64,000 nt of DNA from Desulfobacteraceae bacterium UBA2174 (GCA_002327445.1 DCWA01000035.1:1-64000), one strand, 5' to 3'. Counted from the stretch's first letter, positions 17,266-27,353 are shown. Numbers and translations are program-made. Notes: a model not told the origin generated them from the sequence alone.

Positions 17266-18072
17266 TTAATGGGCCGCGGCCTGGCTGCCGAAGTTGTACT
17301 GATCCAGGGCCTTGCGCACCCACTGGCGCTCGGTGAGGTAGTACACTTTCGGATTGGTGCCCAGCTGCTCCAGCAGGCGCAACGCCTTCTTGGAGTGCCC
17401 TGTAAAATGATGATGCGGATCCGGCTCCACGATCCGGGTCACCCGGTGTTCGGGATTGTTCAAATCGCCGAAAACGATGGCCCCGGCCGGGCAGGCCTGG
17501 ACGCAGGCCGGCTGGTACTCTTGTTCTTCCAATTCCGCGCGCCCCTCGTAGTGGGCCTTTTCCATGGCCAACTGGTAACGGTGGAAACAGAAGGAGCATT
17601 TCTCCACCACCCCGCGCATCCGGGGCGACACATTGGGGCTGAGATACTTTTCCATCCCTTCGGGCCAAACCGGATCCCACCAGTTGAAATAGCGGGCATG
17701 GTAAGGACAGGCGGCCATGCAGTACCGGCATCCGAAACAGCGGGTATAGATCTGGCTCACAACGCCGGTCTCCTGGCTGTAATCGGTGGCCGTGGCCGGG
17801 CAGACCGACACGCACGGGCTGTGGCCGTCGTGCCCCTCGCAGTGCATGCATGGCCTGGGCAGGTAGCAGATGTCGGCTTCCGGGTAGGGTTTGTCGTTGC
17901 TCACCTTGAAAACCCGCATCCAGGTGATGCTGTCGCGCTTGTTGTCGGATTCGTCCTTCTTGAACGGCACGTTGTTTTCGGCCATGCAGGCCACCATGCA
18001 GGCGCCGCATCCGGTGCATTTGTCCAGATCGATGACCATGCCGTACTTGTGCTGCTTCGCGTTCATTTCCAT
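17266..18072 (-). CDS. qrcC: Menaquinone reductase Fe-S subunit QrcC
   Basis: 268-residue periplasmic-facing ferredoxin-type protein of the NrfC/HybA family. Four cysteine clusters can be read: CTGCGACMVAC near residue 20, CMHC...PCVSVCP, CFGCRYCMAACP and CSFC...ACVQACPAG, enough for four Fe-S centres as reported for Qrc. The GEG-free ATG at 18072 has GAGG at 5-nt spacing. It lies 18 bp after qrcB and relays electrons between QrcA/B and the membrane subunit QrcD. No signal peptide of its own is seen; it is presumably exported together with the TAT-targeted QrcB. Confidence 0.92.
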   Translation of the reverse strand: MEMNAKQHKYGMVIDLDKCTGCGACMVACMAENNVPFKKDESDNKRDSITWMRVFKVSNDKPYPEADICYLPRPCMHCEGHDGHSPCVSVCPATATDYSQETGVVSQIYTRCFGCRYCMAACPYHARYFNWWDPVWPEGMEKYLSPNVSPRMRGVVEKCSFCFHRYQLAMEKAHYEGRAELEEQEYQPACVQACPAGAIVFGDLNNPEHRVTRIVEPDPHHHFTGHSKKALRLLEQLGTNPKVYYLTERQWVRKALDQYNFGSQAAAH

Positions 18073-18090
18073 CAGAACCTCGTTGTCTGG

Positions 18091-20292
18091 TTAGGCTTTG
18101 GCGAGCTTGGCCTGAATGCCCCAGGCCGCGTCCAGTCCGGAGGCGGGATCTTCCACCGGGCCGATGAGGGCGTTGACGTTGACCCCCTTTCCGGCCAGGT
18201 AGTCATCGTAGGCCGTGTGACCCAACCCCCCGGGCATGGCCACCAGTCCGGGCATGATCCCCTCGCTGAGATGGATGCGCACCCGGGCCTGACCCCGCGG
18301 CGTGCTCAGCACCGCGGCCTGACCTTCGCCCAGTCCCGCGGAGCCGGCCGTCTGCGGGTTGACTTCCACGAAAACGTCCTTTCCCTTCAGGACCTCGTCG
18401 CCTACCGTCTTTGTCATGAACGGCGTGTTGGCGGCGGGCCCCGTTGCAAGACGCAACGAATCGTAGGGCACCAGCACCAGGGGGAAAGCCCCCTTGTCTC
18501 CCTCGATGGGCACCGGCTGGTAGCCGCCGGCGAACTCGAACCTTCCCGAGGCCGTGGGAAATGCTTCCGACCAATGGCTCGGCTGGGCTACGTGAACGAC
18601 GTAGCCCTTCTCGGTCAGGGCATCCCAATCGTCGGCCAGGGTTTCCTCCAGACAGGCCTGGAAGCCGTCCCATCCAAAGGCATCGGCCACAGGTCCGCCG
18701 ATGGCGCTCGCCAGGGCCAGTACGACGTCCCCGGCGTGCCGGGTGTTGCACTGGGGAGGCACCACCGGTTGAGCCAAGCCGATCACCGTGGTGGCCATGC
18801 CGGTGGCGACGGCCACATCCTCGTAACGCTCCAGATAGAGGTGATTGGGCAGGATCAGATCCGCATAGGCGGCGGTTTCGTCCATCAGGCTCGAGAAGCT
18901 GACAAGCAGGTCGAGGCGATCCAGGGCCTTTTTCACCGTCTCGGTTCCCGGCTGGGTGTAAAGGGGATTTCCTTCCATCACCAGCAGGGCCTTCACCGGA
19001 TCGGCTTTTCCGTCCGCCTGGGCGGCGAAAAAGCGGTTGGGCAGGCTGCGGGCGTCGGCAAAGGTTCCGCTGCCGGCGCCGTCCAGGCGCGGGCGCTGCA
19101 TGCCGTTGGCGGCCGTCTCGTCCGTTTCCACCTCCGGCCAGTTGACCTCCTCGTTGCCGGGAAGGGTCCAGACGCCACCCTTGCGGTTGATCGCCCCCAC
19201 CAAGGCATTGAGGGAGTGCACCGCCATGGCCTCGTCAAGCCCGCCCGGCGTGGCACCTCGCCCCCGGCCGCAGATCGCCACGCCGGCGCCGGCCTTGGCG
19301 AAATCGCGCGCCAGTACGACGATGAAGTCCTTGTCCACCCCGGTGATCCCGGCCACCTTCTCCGGGGTGAAACCGTCGAGCACCATTTTCCGCCAGGCCT
19401 CGAAACCGTTGGTGTAATAATCGACGAAATTGCGGTCGAACAGGCCCTCGGAAAGGATCACGTTCGCCAGCCCCAGGGCCAGCGCGGCTTCGGTTCCCGG
19501 GCGGATCGGCAGCCACCGGTCGGCTTTGGCGGCCGTGTTCGACAGCCGCGGCTCCACCTGCACCAATGGCACCTTGCGATCCTTCCAAAGGCTCTTGGCG
19601 CGGATCATGCGCACCGGCGATCCCCATCCATCGATCACGCCACTGCCGAAACTGATGACGAAATTGGCGTTCTCCAGGTCGAACCCCACCATGGCCTGCT
19701 GACCGTGCATCCGGTAGACCGCCATTTCATAGGCGTCTTCGAAGGTCGCGGGCCGCACGAGGTTCGGCGATCCATAAACGGTCATGAAGCGATCCACCAG
19801 GGCGGAGAAGGTGCCCCGTCCGGCGCCGTTGAAGACGGCCAGCTGCTCGGGATGCCCGCTCTCGCGCAGGTCACTCAGCTTGGCAGCGACTTCCGCCACG
19901 GCCTCGTCCCAGGAAATCTTGGCCCATTTGCCCTCCCCGCGCTTTCCGATCCGCTTGAGCGGTCCGGCCACCCGCGTGGGGCTGTAGAGCATCTGCGGCC
20001 CGCTGAGTCCCAATGGGCAGATCCCGCCGTCGTTGACCGGGTGGCCAGCCATCCCCTCGATCTTCACGACCCGTTTGTCGACCTTGCGCACCGCGATACC
20101 GCAACCCCCCGGGCACAGGGTGCAGGTCGACTGGACGTAGGTATAGGCGCCGTCGGCGGGTACCGGCGTCCAGGGCCACATCTGCGACCAGATCGACACA
20201 TCGTCCATCAGCTTCCACGGCAAGGGCGTCACCGCCGTACCGGCGGCGCCACCGATCACAAACGATAGAAAGCTTCTTCTGTCCAATTTCAT
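18091..20292 (-). CDS. qrcB: Menaquinone reductase molybdopterin-oxidoreductase-like subunit QrcB
   Basis: 733-residue protein of the molybdopterin oxidoreductase superfamily. It has a twin-arginine signal (MKLDRRSFLSFVIGG) and an N-terminal cluster motif C-x2-C-x3-C followed about 30 residues later by the fourth cysteine (TCTLCPGGC ... GGICPLG). The rest follows the DMSO-reductase fold with GRGRGATPGG and the domain IV beta barrel at the C terminus. Qrc subunits of this type are known to lack molybdenum and have a structural or electron-relay role; that is family knowledge, not visible here. The long open frame on the opposite strand is a codon-bias shadow. Confidence 0.93.
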   Translation of the reverse strand: MKLDRRSFLSFVIGGAAGTAVTPLPWKLMDDVSIWSQMWPWTPVPADGAYTYVQSTCTLCPGGCGIAVRKVDKRVVKIEGMAGHPVNDGGICPLGLSGPQMLYSPTRVAGPLKRIGKRGEGKWAKISWDEAVAEVAAKLSDLRESGHPEQLAVFNGAGRGTFSALVDRFMTVYGSPNLVRPATFEDAYEMAVYRMHGQQAMVGFDLENANFVISFGSGVIDGWGSPVRMIRAKSLWKDRKVPLVQVEPRLSNTAAKADRWLPIRPGTEAALALGLANVILSEGLFDRNFVDYYTNGFEAWRKMVLDGFTPEKVAGITGVDKDFIVVLARDFAKAGAGVAICGRGRGATPGGLDEAMAVHSLNALVGAINRKGGVWTLPGNEEVNWPEVETDETAANGMQRPRLDGAGSGTFADARSLPNRFFAAQADGKADPVKALLVMEGNPLYTQPGTETVKKALDRLDLLVSFSSLMDETAAYADLILPNHLYLERYEDVAVATGMATTVIGLAQPVVPPQCNTRHAGDVVLALASAIGGPVADAFGWDGFQACLEETLADDWDALTEKGYVVHVAQPSHWSEAFPTASGRFEFAGGYQPVPIEGDKGAFPLVLVPYDSLRLATGPAANTPFMTKTVGDEVLKGKDVFVEVNPQTAGSAGLGEGQAAVLSTPRGQARVRIHLSEGIMPGLVAMPGGLGHTAYDDYLAGKGVNVNALIGPVEDPASGLDAAWGIQAKLAKA

Positions 20293-20338
20293 CGATGTTA
20301 CCCCTTCGAGTTAGACATCCGGGCGCAGCGGCCAGAAG

Positions 20339-21094
20339 TTACTTGTGGCAAACGAAACAGGCGTCGCGGCGGGTCTGTACGCTCGACCCGGTGGCCGCTT
20401 GACGATCCAGGGGATAGATGGCCGGCACCACTTCCTGCCGGAAGTGGCGACTCACCACCCCGGGGGCCGGCGCCCGATCGACGCTGCCGACGGCCTTTTC
20501 ATGGCACTCGGCGCAATCGTCCATCTTCATCCGGTCGTAGGTGTGGGTCTTGAAGCCGGCGATGCTGTAACCCCAAATATCGCGACTGTATCCGGTGATG
20601 CGGTTTTCCTGGTAAGGCTTGAGGGAGGTGGAGGTGCCGATGTCCCCGTGGCAGGATTCACAGGTCATCTTGGCCTTGACCACGTGGGCGGCGTGGGAGA
20701 AGAAGACGCAGTCCGGCTGCCGGGAGTAGACGTACCAGGGCACTTCTCGCTCCTTGGCGACGTACTCGTTGACGAAGATGGCCTCGTCCTCGGTTTCGCC
20801 CATGACGTCCGCGTGGCAGTCGGTGCACTGCGCCAGGGTGGGCACGCCGGAAAAGGTGCCGTCCTCGCGGAAGAAGTGGCAGCTCTCGCAGTCGCCGACT
20901 TCCCGGTTGTGCAAGGCATGGTCGAAGTTGAAGGGTTGGGGCTTGGTCGAGTAGAGCAGTTTGGGAAACACGCCCCACCCGATCGCCAGACTGGCGGCAA
21001 ATCCGAGGATAAAGAAGAGGAGAATGGTGGCGCCGCCTTTTTTGTCGGCGGTGTCGCCGGATACCGCATGCCCATGGTCGTCTTTCGTGCTCAT
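20339..21094 (-). CDS. qrcA: Menaquinone reductase multiheme cytochrome c subunit QrcA
   Basis: 251-residue membrane-anchored cytochrome. A single N-terminal span (GGATILLFFILGFAASLAIG, about 21-40) is followed by a periplasmic part with five CxxCH haem sites (CESCH, CTDCH, CESCH, CAECH, CFVCH). I recall six haems for the Desulfovibrio protein, so one site may be missing or non-canonical. The ATG at 21094 has GGAG upstream; a longer in-frame start was rejected. It is the first gene of the operon; a TTGACA box on the minus strand at 21338-21343 could be its -35 element, but no good -10 is seen. It takes electrons from periplasmic cytochrome c3. Confidence 0.9.
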   Translation of the reverse strand: MSTKDDHGHAVSGDTADKKGGATILLFFILGFAASLAIGWGVFPKLLYSTKPQPFNFDHALHNREVGDCESCHFFREDGTFSGVPTLAQCTDCHADVMGETEDEAIFVNEYVAKEREVPWYVYSRQPDCVFFSHAAHVVKAKMTCESCHGDIGTSTSLKPYQENRITGYSRDIWGYSIAGFKTHTYDRMKMDDCAECHEKAVGSVDRAPAPGVVSRHFRQEVVPAIYPLDRQAATGSSVQTRRDACFVCHK

Positions 21095-21434
21095 GGAAAC
21101 TCCGTCATCCCGTTTGGGGCCGCCGCGAAAGGCGCAGGTCGGCCGCTGAAATAAAGCCATCCCGCAATCGGGGTCACCTCATGGCCATCTTTCTCACGCC
21201 TAACCTTATGTCTTGTAAGTCTTTTTAAACAGACGATGGTGGTTCCGGGGGGCGGTCCGTCACCGCTGGCGGCGGGCCGAATGGAATGGAAACCACCCAA
21301 ATAAATCAGGGGTTGCTGTACTCTGTGCGCCTGCCTTTGTCAAGGAAAAATCCCCGGTGGGAGCGGGCATTTCCGAGTGCCCACGAGGGATCTACCGATC
21401 TGGTTTCAATTCAAATTTCGAGTCGGCGGCAGGG
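21095..21434. other. Intergenic region between qrcA and ccsA
   Basis: 340 bp with no credible gene. It should contain the qrc promoter. The only element I can point to is a minus-strand TTGACA at 21338-21343; the matching -10 is poor. No riboswitch or terminator stem was recognised. Confidence 0.5.
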
Positions 21435-22475
21435 CTAGTGCAACTGTTCGCCCATGGCGCCGTAGCTGTGCAGACCCGGCAGGAGGTTGACGCCGAAGTA
21501 GGTGAAGAGCACGGCGACGAACCCGAGAATGGAGAGGTAGGCGATGCGCCTCCCCTGCCAGCCGCGCATCAGACGGGCGTGGAGCAGGGTGGCATAGACG
21601 AACCAGGTGATGAGGGACCAGGTCTCCTTGGGGTCCCAGCCCCAGTAGCGGCCCCAGGCCGAGTTGGCCCAGATGGAACCGGTGATGATGCCCGCCGACA
21701 GGAACACGAAACCGAACATCACCGTCTGGTGCGTCAACAGATCCATCAGGGACGGCTCGGGAAAGCGGGAAAAGAGTTCGTCCCGCACCCGCCGCTGGCG
21801 CCCCAGGGACCAGGCGCCCAGGTCGACGACGGCCGCGAGCAGGACGGCGGCGCCGAGGCCGGCGCCAAAAGACCATCCCAGGATGAACTTGAAGAGGATC
21901 AACCCCAGACCGACCAGAAAGAACTGCAGCACCACCACGTCGCCGATGCGCCGCTCTCCGCCGCGCCCGTCCGTCGACGCGGCGATCTTGTCCAGCAGAT
22001 ACATGATGCTCAGGCCGAAGCCCACGGCAAAGGCTGCGTAGCCGATGAAACAGGTGATCACGTGGGCGATGAGCCAGTTGCTCTTCAGGGCCGGGATCAG
22101 CGGCTGAATGCGGTCGCTGACGTGGGGCGACAGGGAGGCATAGGCCATGGCGAGGAAGGCCAGTGGCAGGGTGAAGGCGCCGATGACCCCGTTGCGGTAG
22201 CGATACTGGATCACCAGGTGGCTGACGCCGATCGTCCAGGCGAAGAAGACCAGGGATTCATAGAGGTTGCTCAGCGGCGCGTGGCCGAATCCCATCTGGT
22301 AGGACTCGACCCAGCGCAGGACGAAGCCGGCGAAATTGCCCGCCACGGCCACCCAGACGCTCCAGGTGCCCAGGCGGGCAGCCACGGGCCGGCGAAAGAC
22401 CCAACCGGCGATGTAGAACACGGCCGCCAGTCCATAGATGAACGTCGTGACGGAAAGCAGCAACGAGCTGGTCAT
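21435..22475 (-). CDS. ccsA: Cytochrome c biogenesis protein CcsA/ResC (system II)
   Basis: 346-residue polytopic membrane protein of the haem-handling CcsA/ResC family. The tryptophan-rich WWD-type motif is present as WGRYWGWDPKET, with conserved histidines in flanking spans (VITCFIGYA, LTHQTVMFG). The start at 22475 follows GAGGGAGC. It lies 23 bp after resB; together they export haem and ligate it to apocytochromes. Its position next to qrcA, whose product needs several haems attached, makes functional sense. Confidence 0.92.
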   Translation of the reverse strand: MTSSLLLSVTTFIYGLAAVFYIAGWVFRRPVAARLGTWSVWVAVAGNFAGFVLRWVESYQMGFGHAPLSNLYESLVFFAWTIGVSHLVIQYRYRNGVIGAFTLPLAFLAMAYASLSPHVSDRIQPLIPALKSNWLIAHVITCFIGYAAFAVGFGLSIMYLLDKIAASTDGRGGERRIGDVVVLQFFLVGLGLILFKFILGWSFGAGLGAAVLLAAVVDLGAWSLGRQRRVRDELFSRFPEPSLMDLLTHQTVMFGFVFLSAGIITGSIWANSAWGRYWGWDPKETWSLITWFVYATLLHARLMRGWQGRRIAYLSILGFVAVLFTYFGVNLLPGLHSYGAMGEQLH

Positions 22476-22498
22476 CGAAAGCTCCCTCTAGATGCGGA

Positions 22499-23926
22499 TC
22501 ATGCGCGTGTCGGTCTCCCGCCCGCGGCGGTCATGCGCCGCGCCAGGAGTTCCACCCGGCGCTGCATGGCCATCTTGTTGCGGTTGGTGACGCCGTAGAT
22601 CACGACCGCGGTCCCGCTCCGGCGCGGGCGGATCGCCACGCAGACCTGCTGGTGCGACATGAAAAAGGCCACCAGGCAACCGATGATCATCACGGCGAAG
22701 GCCACGTAAACCACCCCCACGCCGGGATCGCGGGTGACCTGAAGCCCGGTGTAGTAACGCTCGGGCATCTGGATCGCGCTGGCGACGGCGATGGCCACCG
22801 CTCCCCGCCGCATCTTGTCGAAGGCAGGGAACCGCAGCGGCAGGGTCAGTTTGATCGGCGCCTGCCCGGGATGTGTCAGGGTGGCTTCCACCGCCGGTCC
22901 GAGGGGCTGTCCCATGAATTCGGAGTCGGGCCGGTAGGCGTCCAGGCGCAAGGTGCCGAGTTCCTCGGGCAGATCCAGTTGATCGCCGATGGCCCCCTCC
23001 TGGTGATACGTTCGGCCGGACTGGCTGCTCATGACATGCACGGTGAGACGCTCCGGTGGACCGGCCCCCTCGGCCGGCATCGGCGGCGGCAGCTTGCCAT
23101 AACTGGATTGAAAGATGTTGATCCCCTCGTGGCGCAGCGGATCGTTGACGATGATTTCCTTTTCGCGGATCACCTGCCCGTCGCGCAGCAGACTGATGCT
23201 GGAACGGTACTCCTTCGGAGCGCCGTTGGGGTAGACGGACAAGCTGAAATCGTTGCAGCGAATGGCGAACGGCAACTGCCGTTCCGCGCTCCCGTCGCGC
23301 AGGATCACCCTGTCGGTGGCTTCGCCTTCGGGGATGTTGACATATCCCTCGAAACCGAGCAAACCGCCGATCATACCCCCCGCCACCAGCAGCACCACCG
23401 AGAGGTGAACGATGTAGACCCCCAGCCGGCTCAGGCGCCAGCGCTCGGCATAGACCGCCTCGACGCCGCCCTCCACGGGCCGGACAAGCAGCCGCTTGAA
23501 TCCCCTGGCGAGGACGGCCTGCGCCGTCTGCCGCACCGCGTCCGGATTGGCGTCGGACTTGAACTCCGCCTGGATCGCGCTCTTTTGAAACCGGTCCAGA
23601 CGGTACCGCGGTTCCCGGGTGAAGATGATCGGCCAGGCGGTGCGCAGCCGCTCCACCGAACACACCACGATGTTGATCACCAGCAGTAGCAGCAGCAGCT
23701 GAAACCACCAGGCGTGGTACATGTCCACGAGGTCCAGGGCGTCGAGCAGGCGATAGCCCCGGGGGCCGAAGGCGCGAACATAGTCCGCCGGCGCCTCGTT
23801 CTGGGGAATGACGGTGCCGATGATCGAGGTGACCGCCAGAGAGAGCAGCACCACCACCGTGAGCCGTACCGAAGCGAAAAATTTCGTCAATTGATCCAGA
23901 ATGGCCAGGGAAACACCTCCAACCAC
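22499..23926 (-). CDS. resB: Cytochrome c biogenesis protein ResB/CcsB (system II)
   Basis: About 475 residues. Three N-terminal spans (first one FFASVRLTVVVLLSLAV), a large periplasmic domain and a C-terminal span (GVVYVAFAVMIIGCLVAFFM) give the ResB topology. It partners CcsA/ResC in haem delivery. The start is uncertain: the frame opens with GTG at 23926 without a clear ribosome-binding site, while a GGAGG a little further in has no ATG downstream. A few N-terminal residues may be wrong. Confidence 0.88.
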   Translation of the reverse strand: MVGGVSLAILDQLTKFFASVRLTVVVLLSLAVTSIIGTVIPQNEAPADYVRAFGPRGYRLLDALDLVDMYHAWWFQLLLLLLVINIVVCSVERLRTAWPIIFTREPRYRLDRFQKSAIQAEFKSDANPDAVRQTAQAVLARGFKRLLVRPVEGGVEAVYAERWRLSRLGVYIVHLSVVLLVAGGMIGGLLGFEGYVNIPEGEATDRVILRDGSAERQLPFAIRCNDFSLSVYPNGAPKEYRSSISLLRDGQVIREKEIIVNDPLRHEGINIFQSSYGKLPPPMPAEGAGPPERLTVHVMSSQSGRTYHQEGAIGDQLDLPEELGTLRLDAYRPDSEFMGQPLGPAVEATLTHPGQAPIKLTLPLRFPAFDKMRRGAVAIAVASAIQMPERYYTGLQVTRDPGVGVVYVAFAVMIIGCLVAFFMSHQQVCVAIRPRRSGTAVVIYGVTNRNKMAMQRRVELLARRMTAAGGRPTRA

Positions 23927-24035
23927 CCCACGACGGGGTTTGGGGACTCCGAAAGGGAAGTTGCCAGCCTATAGCAGATCCCTCCCGCGCAAACAACCCG
24001 GCAGGGATTCAGAGCCCGGAGGCATTGAGAACGCC

Positions 24036-26921
24036 TCATTGATTGCTCTTCTCCTCTTCCCGGGGCCGGATCACGATGGTGGCACGCCGCTCGGGCGTCA
24101 GGTAACGGGCCGCCAGGCCGGAAAGCTCGCCGGCGGTCACGGCGGCATGGTCCGGGTAGATGTCCCGGCTCCAGTCGAGCTGCTCGGGGTGGCGCCAGGC
24201 GCCGGCGAGCACCGAGTCGCGCCAGTAGGCGTTTTCCCGTTTCAGGTCCTTGATGCCGGTCAGGGCCGGCTCGCGGATCCGGGCGAACTCGTCTGCGCCG
24301 ACACCGTTGGACGCCAGATCGGCCAGGATCCGTTCGATTTCCTTTTCGACGATGTCGATCTGCCCGGGATCGACCTGGACCACCGCCGACATCACCCCGT
24401 AGCCTGGATAGGCCCGGGAAGGCCAGTGATAGGCGAAGGGGCTGTAGCTGGCCCCGAGGCGCTCGCGCACCTGCTCGCGCAGTCGGTCGGAAACCACTTC
24501 CGCCAGCAGGTTCAGACGCCGGGTCCGGTGGATGTCCCACATGTCTTCGGTGGCGTGGGAAACCACCACCATGGCCTTCTCCAGCTGCGTATCCACCCCG
24601 ATGTCCATCCGTTCGCCTCCCGGGAACCTCGGTCCGGGACGCGCCGCCAGGGTTGGCGGCTTCCGTTCCGGCAGCGTTCCCAGGTACCGTCCCGCCAGCG
24701 AAATGATCTCTTCCGGGTCCACGTCTCCCACCACCGAGATGCTCAGGGCGCCGCCGGCGAGGATCGGACCGATCCACCGGGTAACGTCATCGAGGGTCAG
24801 TTTCTCGAACGCTTCCCGCGGCGGCAACCCGAAACGTCCGTCCCCGCCGGCCAGAAAGCGCCTCCCCTTCAGTGACATCTGCCCTTCCACGGACCGTTCC
24901 AGGTTGGCGTATTCATCCTGGTAGCGATCCATGACCAGGGTGAAGACCGACGGACGCCACCCCGGATCCAGCAGGTGATGGCGCACCAGGTCGAAGAGCA
25001 GCGATACTTCGCCGGGTACCGTTTCTCCCATCAGGCGCAGCCGGTCCTCTCCCATGCGCGCCGACAACGACAGGTTGCGCCCGGCCAGGGCCCGCTCGAG
25101 GTCATCCCGGCTCAGCGCCCCCAGACCGTCGGCGTTCATCATCGCCTCGGCCAGCTCTGCCAGCCCCGGCCGGTCGGCCGGCTCGCCGCTGCGGCCCGGC
25201 TCCAGGTCCACACTCAGCAATACCTCGTCATCCTTGAAATCCGTCTTCTTGACGCTGAGGGCGACACCGTTGGCAAAACGCGCCTGCACCACGCCCAGGT
25301 CCTCCCGGACGATGCGCTCCACCACCCGGGCCGGCGCTTCGGGCGGCGGCAGGTAGGGAAAACCGACGGCCGCCGACGCCTCCCACGGCTGGACGGCTTC
25401 GGACCGGCTTGCATCGTAGGCCCGGAGGATCCGCGCCTCGGGCGCCGCGTCACCGCCGGAGAGATTCTCGTTGCCGGTAACCATGACCAGCCAGTGGTCG
25501 TCGCCCCACGCCTGGCGCAGGGCATCATGGATCTGCGCCGGGCTGAAGGCATCGATCATCGGCCCCAGCAAGGCCAGTTGCTGATCCGGCGCCATCGTCA
25601 CCCGACCGGCATTCAGGTCGCCGATGATCTCGCCCGCCAGCGCCGGGCTCTGACGGGTGCCGGCTTGGGCGGCGGCCCTTTCCAGTTCTGCCTTCATCTC
25701 GCTGCGCACGCGCTCGACTTCGGCCGCATCGAAACCGTGCACCAGGGCCTGGCGCAGGGAGTGCTCCAGGGACTTCAACGCCTCGGCCCATCCGCTGTTG
25801 CGCATCCGGGCCTGCAATTCGGCGCTGCGGAGGGTCTTGAGGAAAATACCTGCGCCGGCGCTGACATGGGTGAAAGGTGCGTCGGGGCGCTCCAGGCGCG
25901 ACTCCAGGCGATGATCCAGGATCCGCAGGGCGATCTGCTCGGCGAGTTGCTGCCGCTGGAAGGCGATGCTGTCCGGCGTGAAGGGTACGGTGCGCACCTG
26001 TCCGATGGAGACGTTGGCGTGGCCCAGCTCCGGTTCATGATGGTAGAATGTTTTGGTGCCGCGGTGGATTGAATCGCCCATGGGCGGATCGCCGGGTTCG
26101 GCCCCTCGGTTTTTCAGGCCCGCGAAACGCTCCCGGATCATGCCCTCGGCCGCCGCCGGATCGAAGTCACCCACCATGACCACCACCATCCGGTCCGGCC
26201 GGTACCAGTCGTCGTAAAATTTTTTCAGGGAAGCCCGACCCGCCCGCCGCACCACATCCTCCTTCCCGATGGGGAGGCGCTCGGCGATGCGCAGGCCTTC
26301 GTATTCGAACCCCAGGGTGGCCTCGAAGGTACGGTAGCCGGGCGAATCCCGGGAACGCATCTCCGCCAGAACCACTTCCCGCTCCCGGTTGATCTCCTCG
26401 TCCAGCAGCAGGGCCCCGCTGGCATAATCGTGAAGCACCAGCAGCCCTTCGGCGATGCTCTCGGGCCGGTTGTCCGGCAGCAGCACGTCGTAGACCGTTT
26501 CATGAAAGCCGGTGTGGGCGTTGGCATCGTCTCCGAAATCCATGCCGATGCGTTGGAAGTACTTCACCAGCTCGCCGGGGGGAAAATGGGTCGAACCGTT
26601 GAAGAGCATGTGCTCCAGGAAATGGGCCAGTCCGCGCTGGTCTTCGCTCTCGTGCAGCGATCCGGCCTGCACGTTCAGATGCATGCTGATGCGGTCCCGG
26701 GGGGTGTCGTTGACCCTCAGCACGTAGCGCAGCCCATTGTCGAGCCGCCCGAAGATCAGGGCGGGATCGGGCGTCAGGTCGCTTTCCTGGTGAGGCCACG
26801 GGCTCTCACTGCCCGCGGCGCTGCCCGCAACCGCCAGACCCATCGCCATCGCCAAGCAGCATGCGCCGATCCATCCAAGTCCCTTGCGCCGCCCGCGGCG
26901 GCGCCAGAAGTCCGTCATCAT
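24036..26921 (-). CDS. Secreted M16 (pitrilysin/insulinase) family metalloprotease
   Basis: 961-residue protein with a signal peptide (basic RRRGRRKG then a hydrophobic stretch ending AGSAAGS). The inverted zinc motif HxxEH is at residues 100-104 (HFLEH), with the third ligand glutamate in EINREREVVLAEM further on. A second, inactive M16 half follows from about residue 500, giving the two-repeat clam-shell structure of PqqL/pitrilysin-type enzymes. Tandem ATGs at 26921 and 26918 follow GGGAGGGAACG. Likely a periplasmic peptide-degrading enzyme; no clear operon partner. Confidence 0.9.
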   Translation of the reverse strand: MMTDFWRRRGRRKGLGWIGACCLAMAMGLAVAGSAAGSESPWPHQESDLTPDPALIFGRLDNGLRYVLRVNDTPRDRISMHLNVQAGSLHESEDQRGLAHFLEHMLFNGSTHFPPGELVKYFQRIGMDFGDDANAHTGFHETVYDVLLPDNRPESIAEGLLVLHDYASGALLLDEEINREREVVLAEMRSRDSPGYRTFEATLGFEYEGLRIAERLPIGKEDVVRRAGRASLKKFYDDWYRPDRMVVVMVGDFDPAAAEGMIRERFAGLKNRGAEPGDPPMGDSIHRGTKTFYHHEPELGHANVSIGQVRTVPFTPDSIAFQRQQLAEQIALRILDHRLESRLERPDAPFTHVSAGAGIFLKTLRSAELQARMRNSGWAEALKSLEHSLRQALVHGFDAAEVERVRSEMKAELERAAAQAGTRQSPALAGEIIGDLNAGRVTMAPDQQLALLGPMIDAFSPAQIHDALRQAWGDDHWLVMVTGNENLSGGDAAPEARILRAYDASRSEAVQPWEASAAVGFPYLPPPEAPARVVERIVREDLGVVQARFANGVALSVKKTDFKDDEVLLSVDLEPGRSGEPADRPGLAELAEAMMNADGLGALSRDDLERALAGRNLSLSARMGEDRLRLMGETVPGEVSLLFDLVRHHLLDPGWRPSVFTLVMDRYQDEYANLERSVEGQMSLKGRRFLAGGDGRFGLPPREAFEKLTLDDVTRWIGPILAGGALSISVVGDVDPEEIISLAGRYLGTLPERKPPTLAARPGPRFPGGERMDIGVDTQLEKAMVVVSHATEDMWDIHRTRRLNLLAEVVSDRLREQVRERLGASYSPFAYHWPSRAYPGYGVMSAVVQVDPGQIDIVEKEIERILADLASNGVGADEFARIREPALTGIKDLKRENAYWRDSVLAGAWRHPEQLDWSRDIYPDHAAVTAGELSGLAARYLTPERRATIVIRPREEEKSNQ

Positions 26922-27004
26922 CGTTCCCTCCCACCGCATTCCATCCCCGTTGCCGGCGAAGACATGCCTGCCGCCACCCGGGCGCCATCATCGAACTCTT
27001 CCAA

Positions 27005-27088
27005 CCTTGAACATTGAACCTTGAACTTTGAACTTTGAACCTTGAACCTTGAACCTTGAACCTTGAACCTTGAACCTCGAACCTCGAA
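27005..27088. repeat. Heptamer array CCTTGAA (12 units)
   Basis: Twelve consecutive 7-nt units, eight exact or near-exact CCTTGAA and the rest single-base variants (CATTGAA, CTTTGAA, CCTCGAA), continuing into a partial thirteenth. It lies in the 432-bp gap between the M16 protease and helicase genes, which otherwise shows no gene; promoters for the two divergent genes should be here. The same unit, in reverse complement, recurs at 38857-38919. Confidence 0.9.
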
Positions 27089-27353
27089 CCTTGGTTCCCC
27101 CCGCCCGCACAGTGACCCAAGAACATAAATCGGCCTCGGCCCCCTGGCAACCATCGGACAACCGTTTCAGGCGACAACGCTCCCGATAAAGAAGGCGCAT
27201 CTCCCGGCAGGTGCCCCGCCAAGGGTTGAAAAATCAACAAAATATCGAAATAATTTGGCAAATACGGCCATCGGTTGACATCCCGACCCCGCTGTGCCAA
27301 ACAACCCGAACGCTTTATTGGTGCATTGCCTTGCATTCTTTCCGGGTGATTTC

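Noticed and set aside
17065..20268. 1,067-codon open frame on the plus strand opposite qrcB and qrcC
   Set aside because: High-GC codon bias leaves the antisense frame open; the translation is low-complexity (His/Gly/Arg-rich) with no domain, while the minus strand encodes clear qrcB/qrcC.
27005..27088. CRISPR array or microsatellite-encoded peptide
   Set aside because: Units are 7 bp with no spacers and no cas genes nearby; frames through it translate the repeat only.
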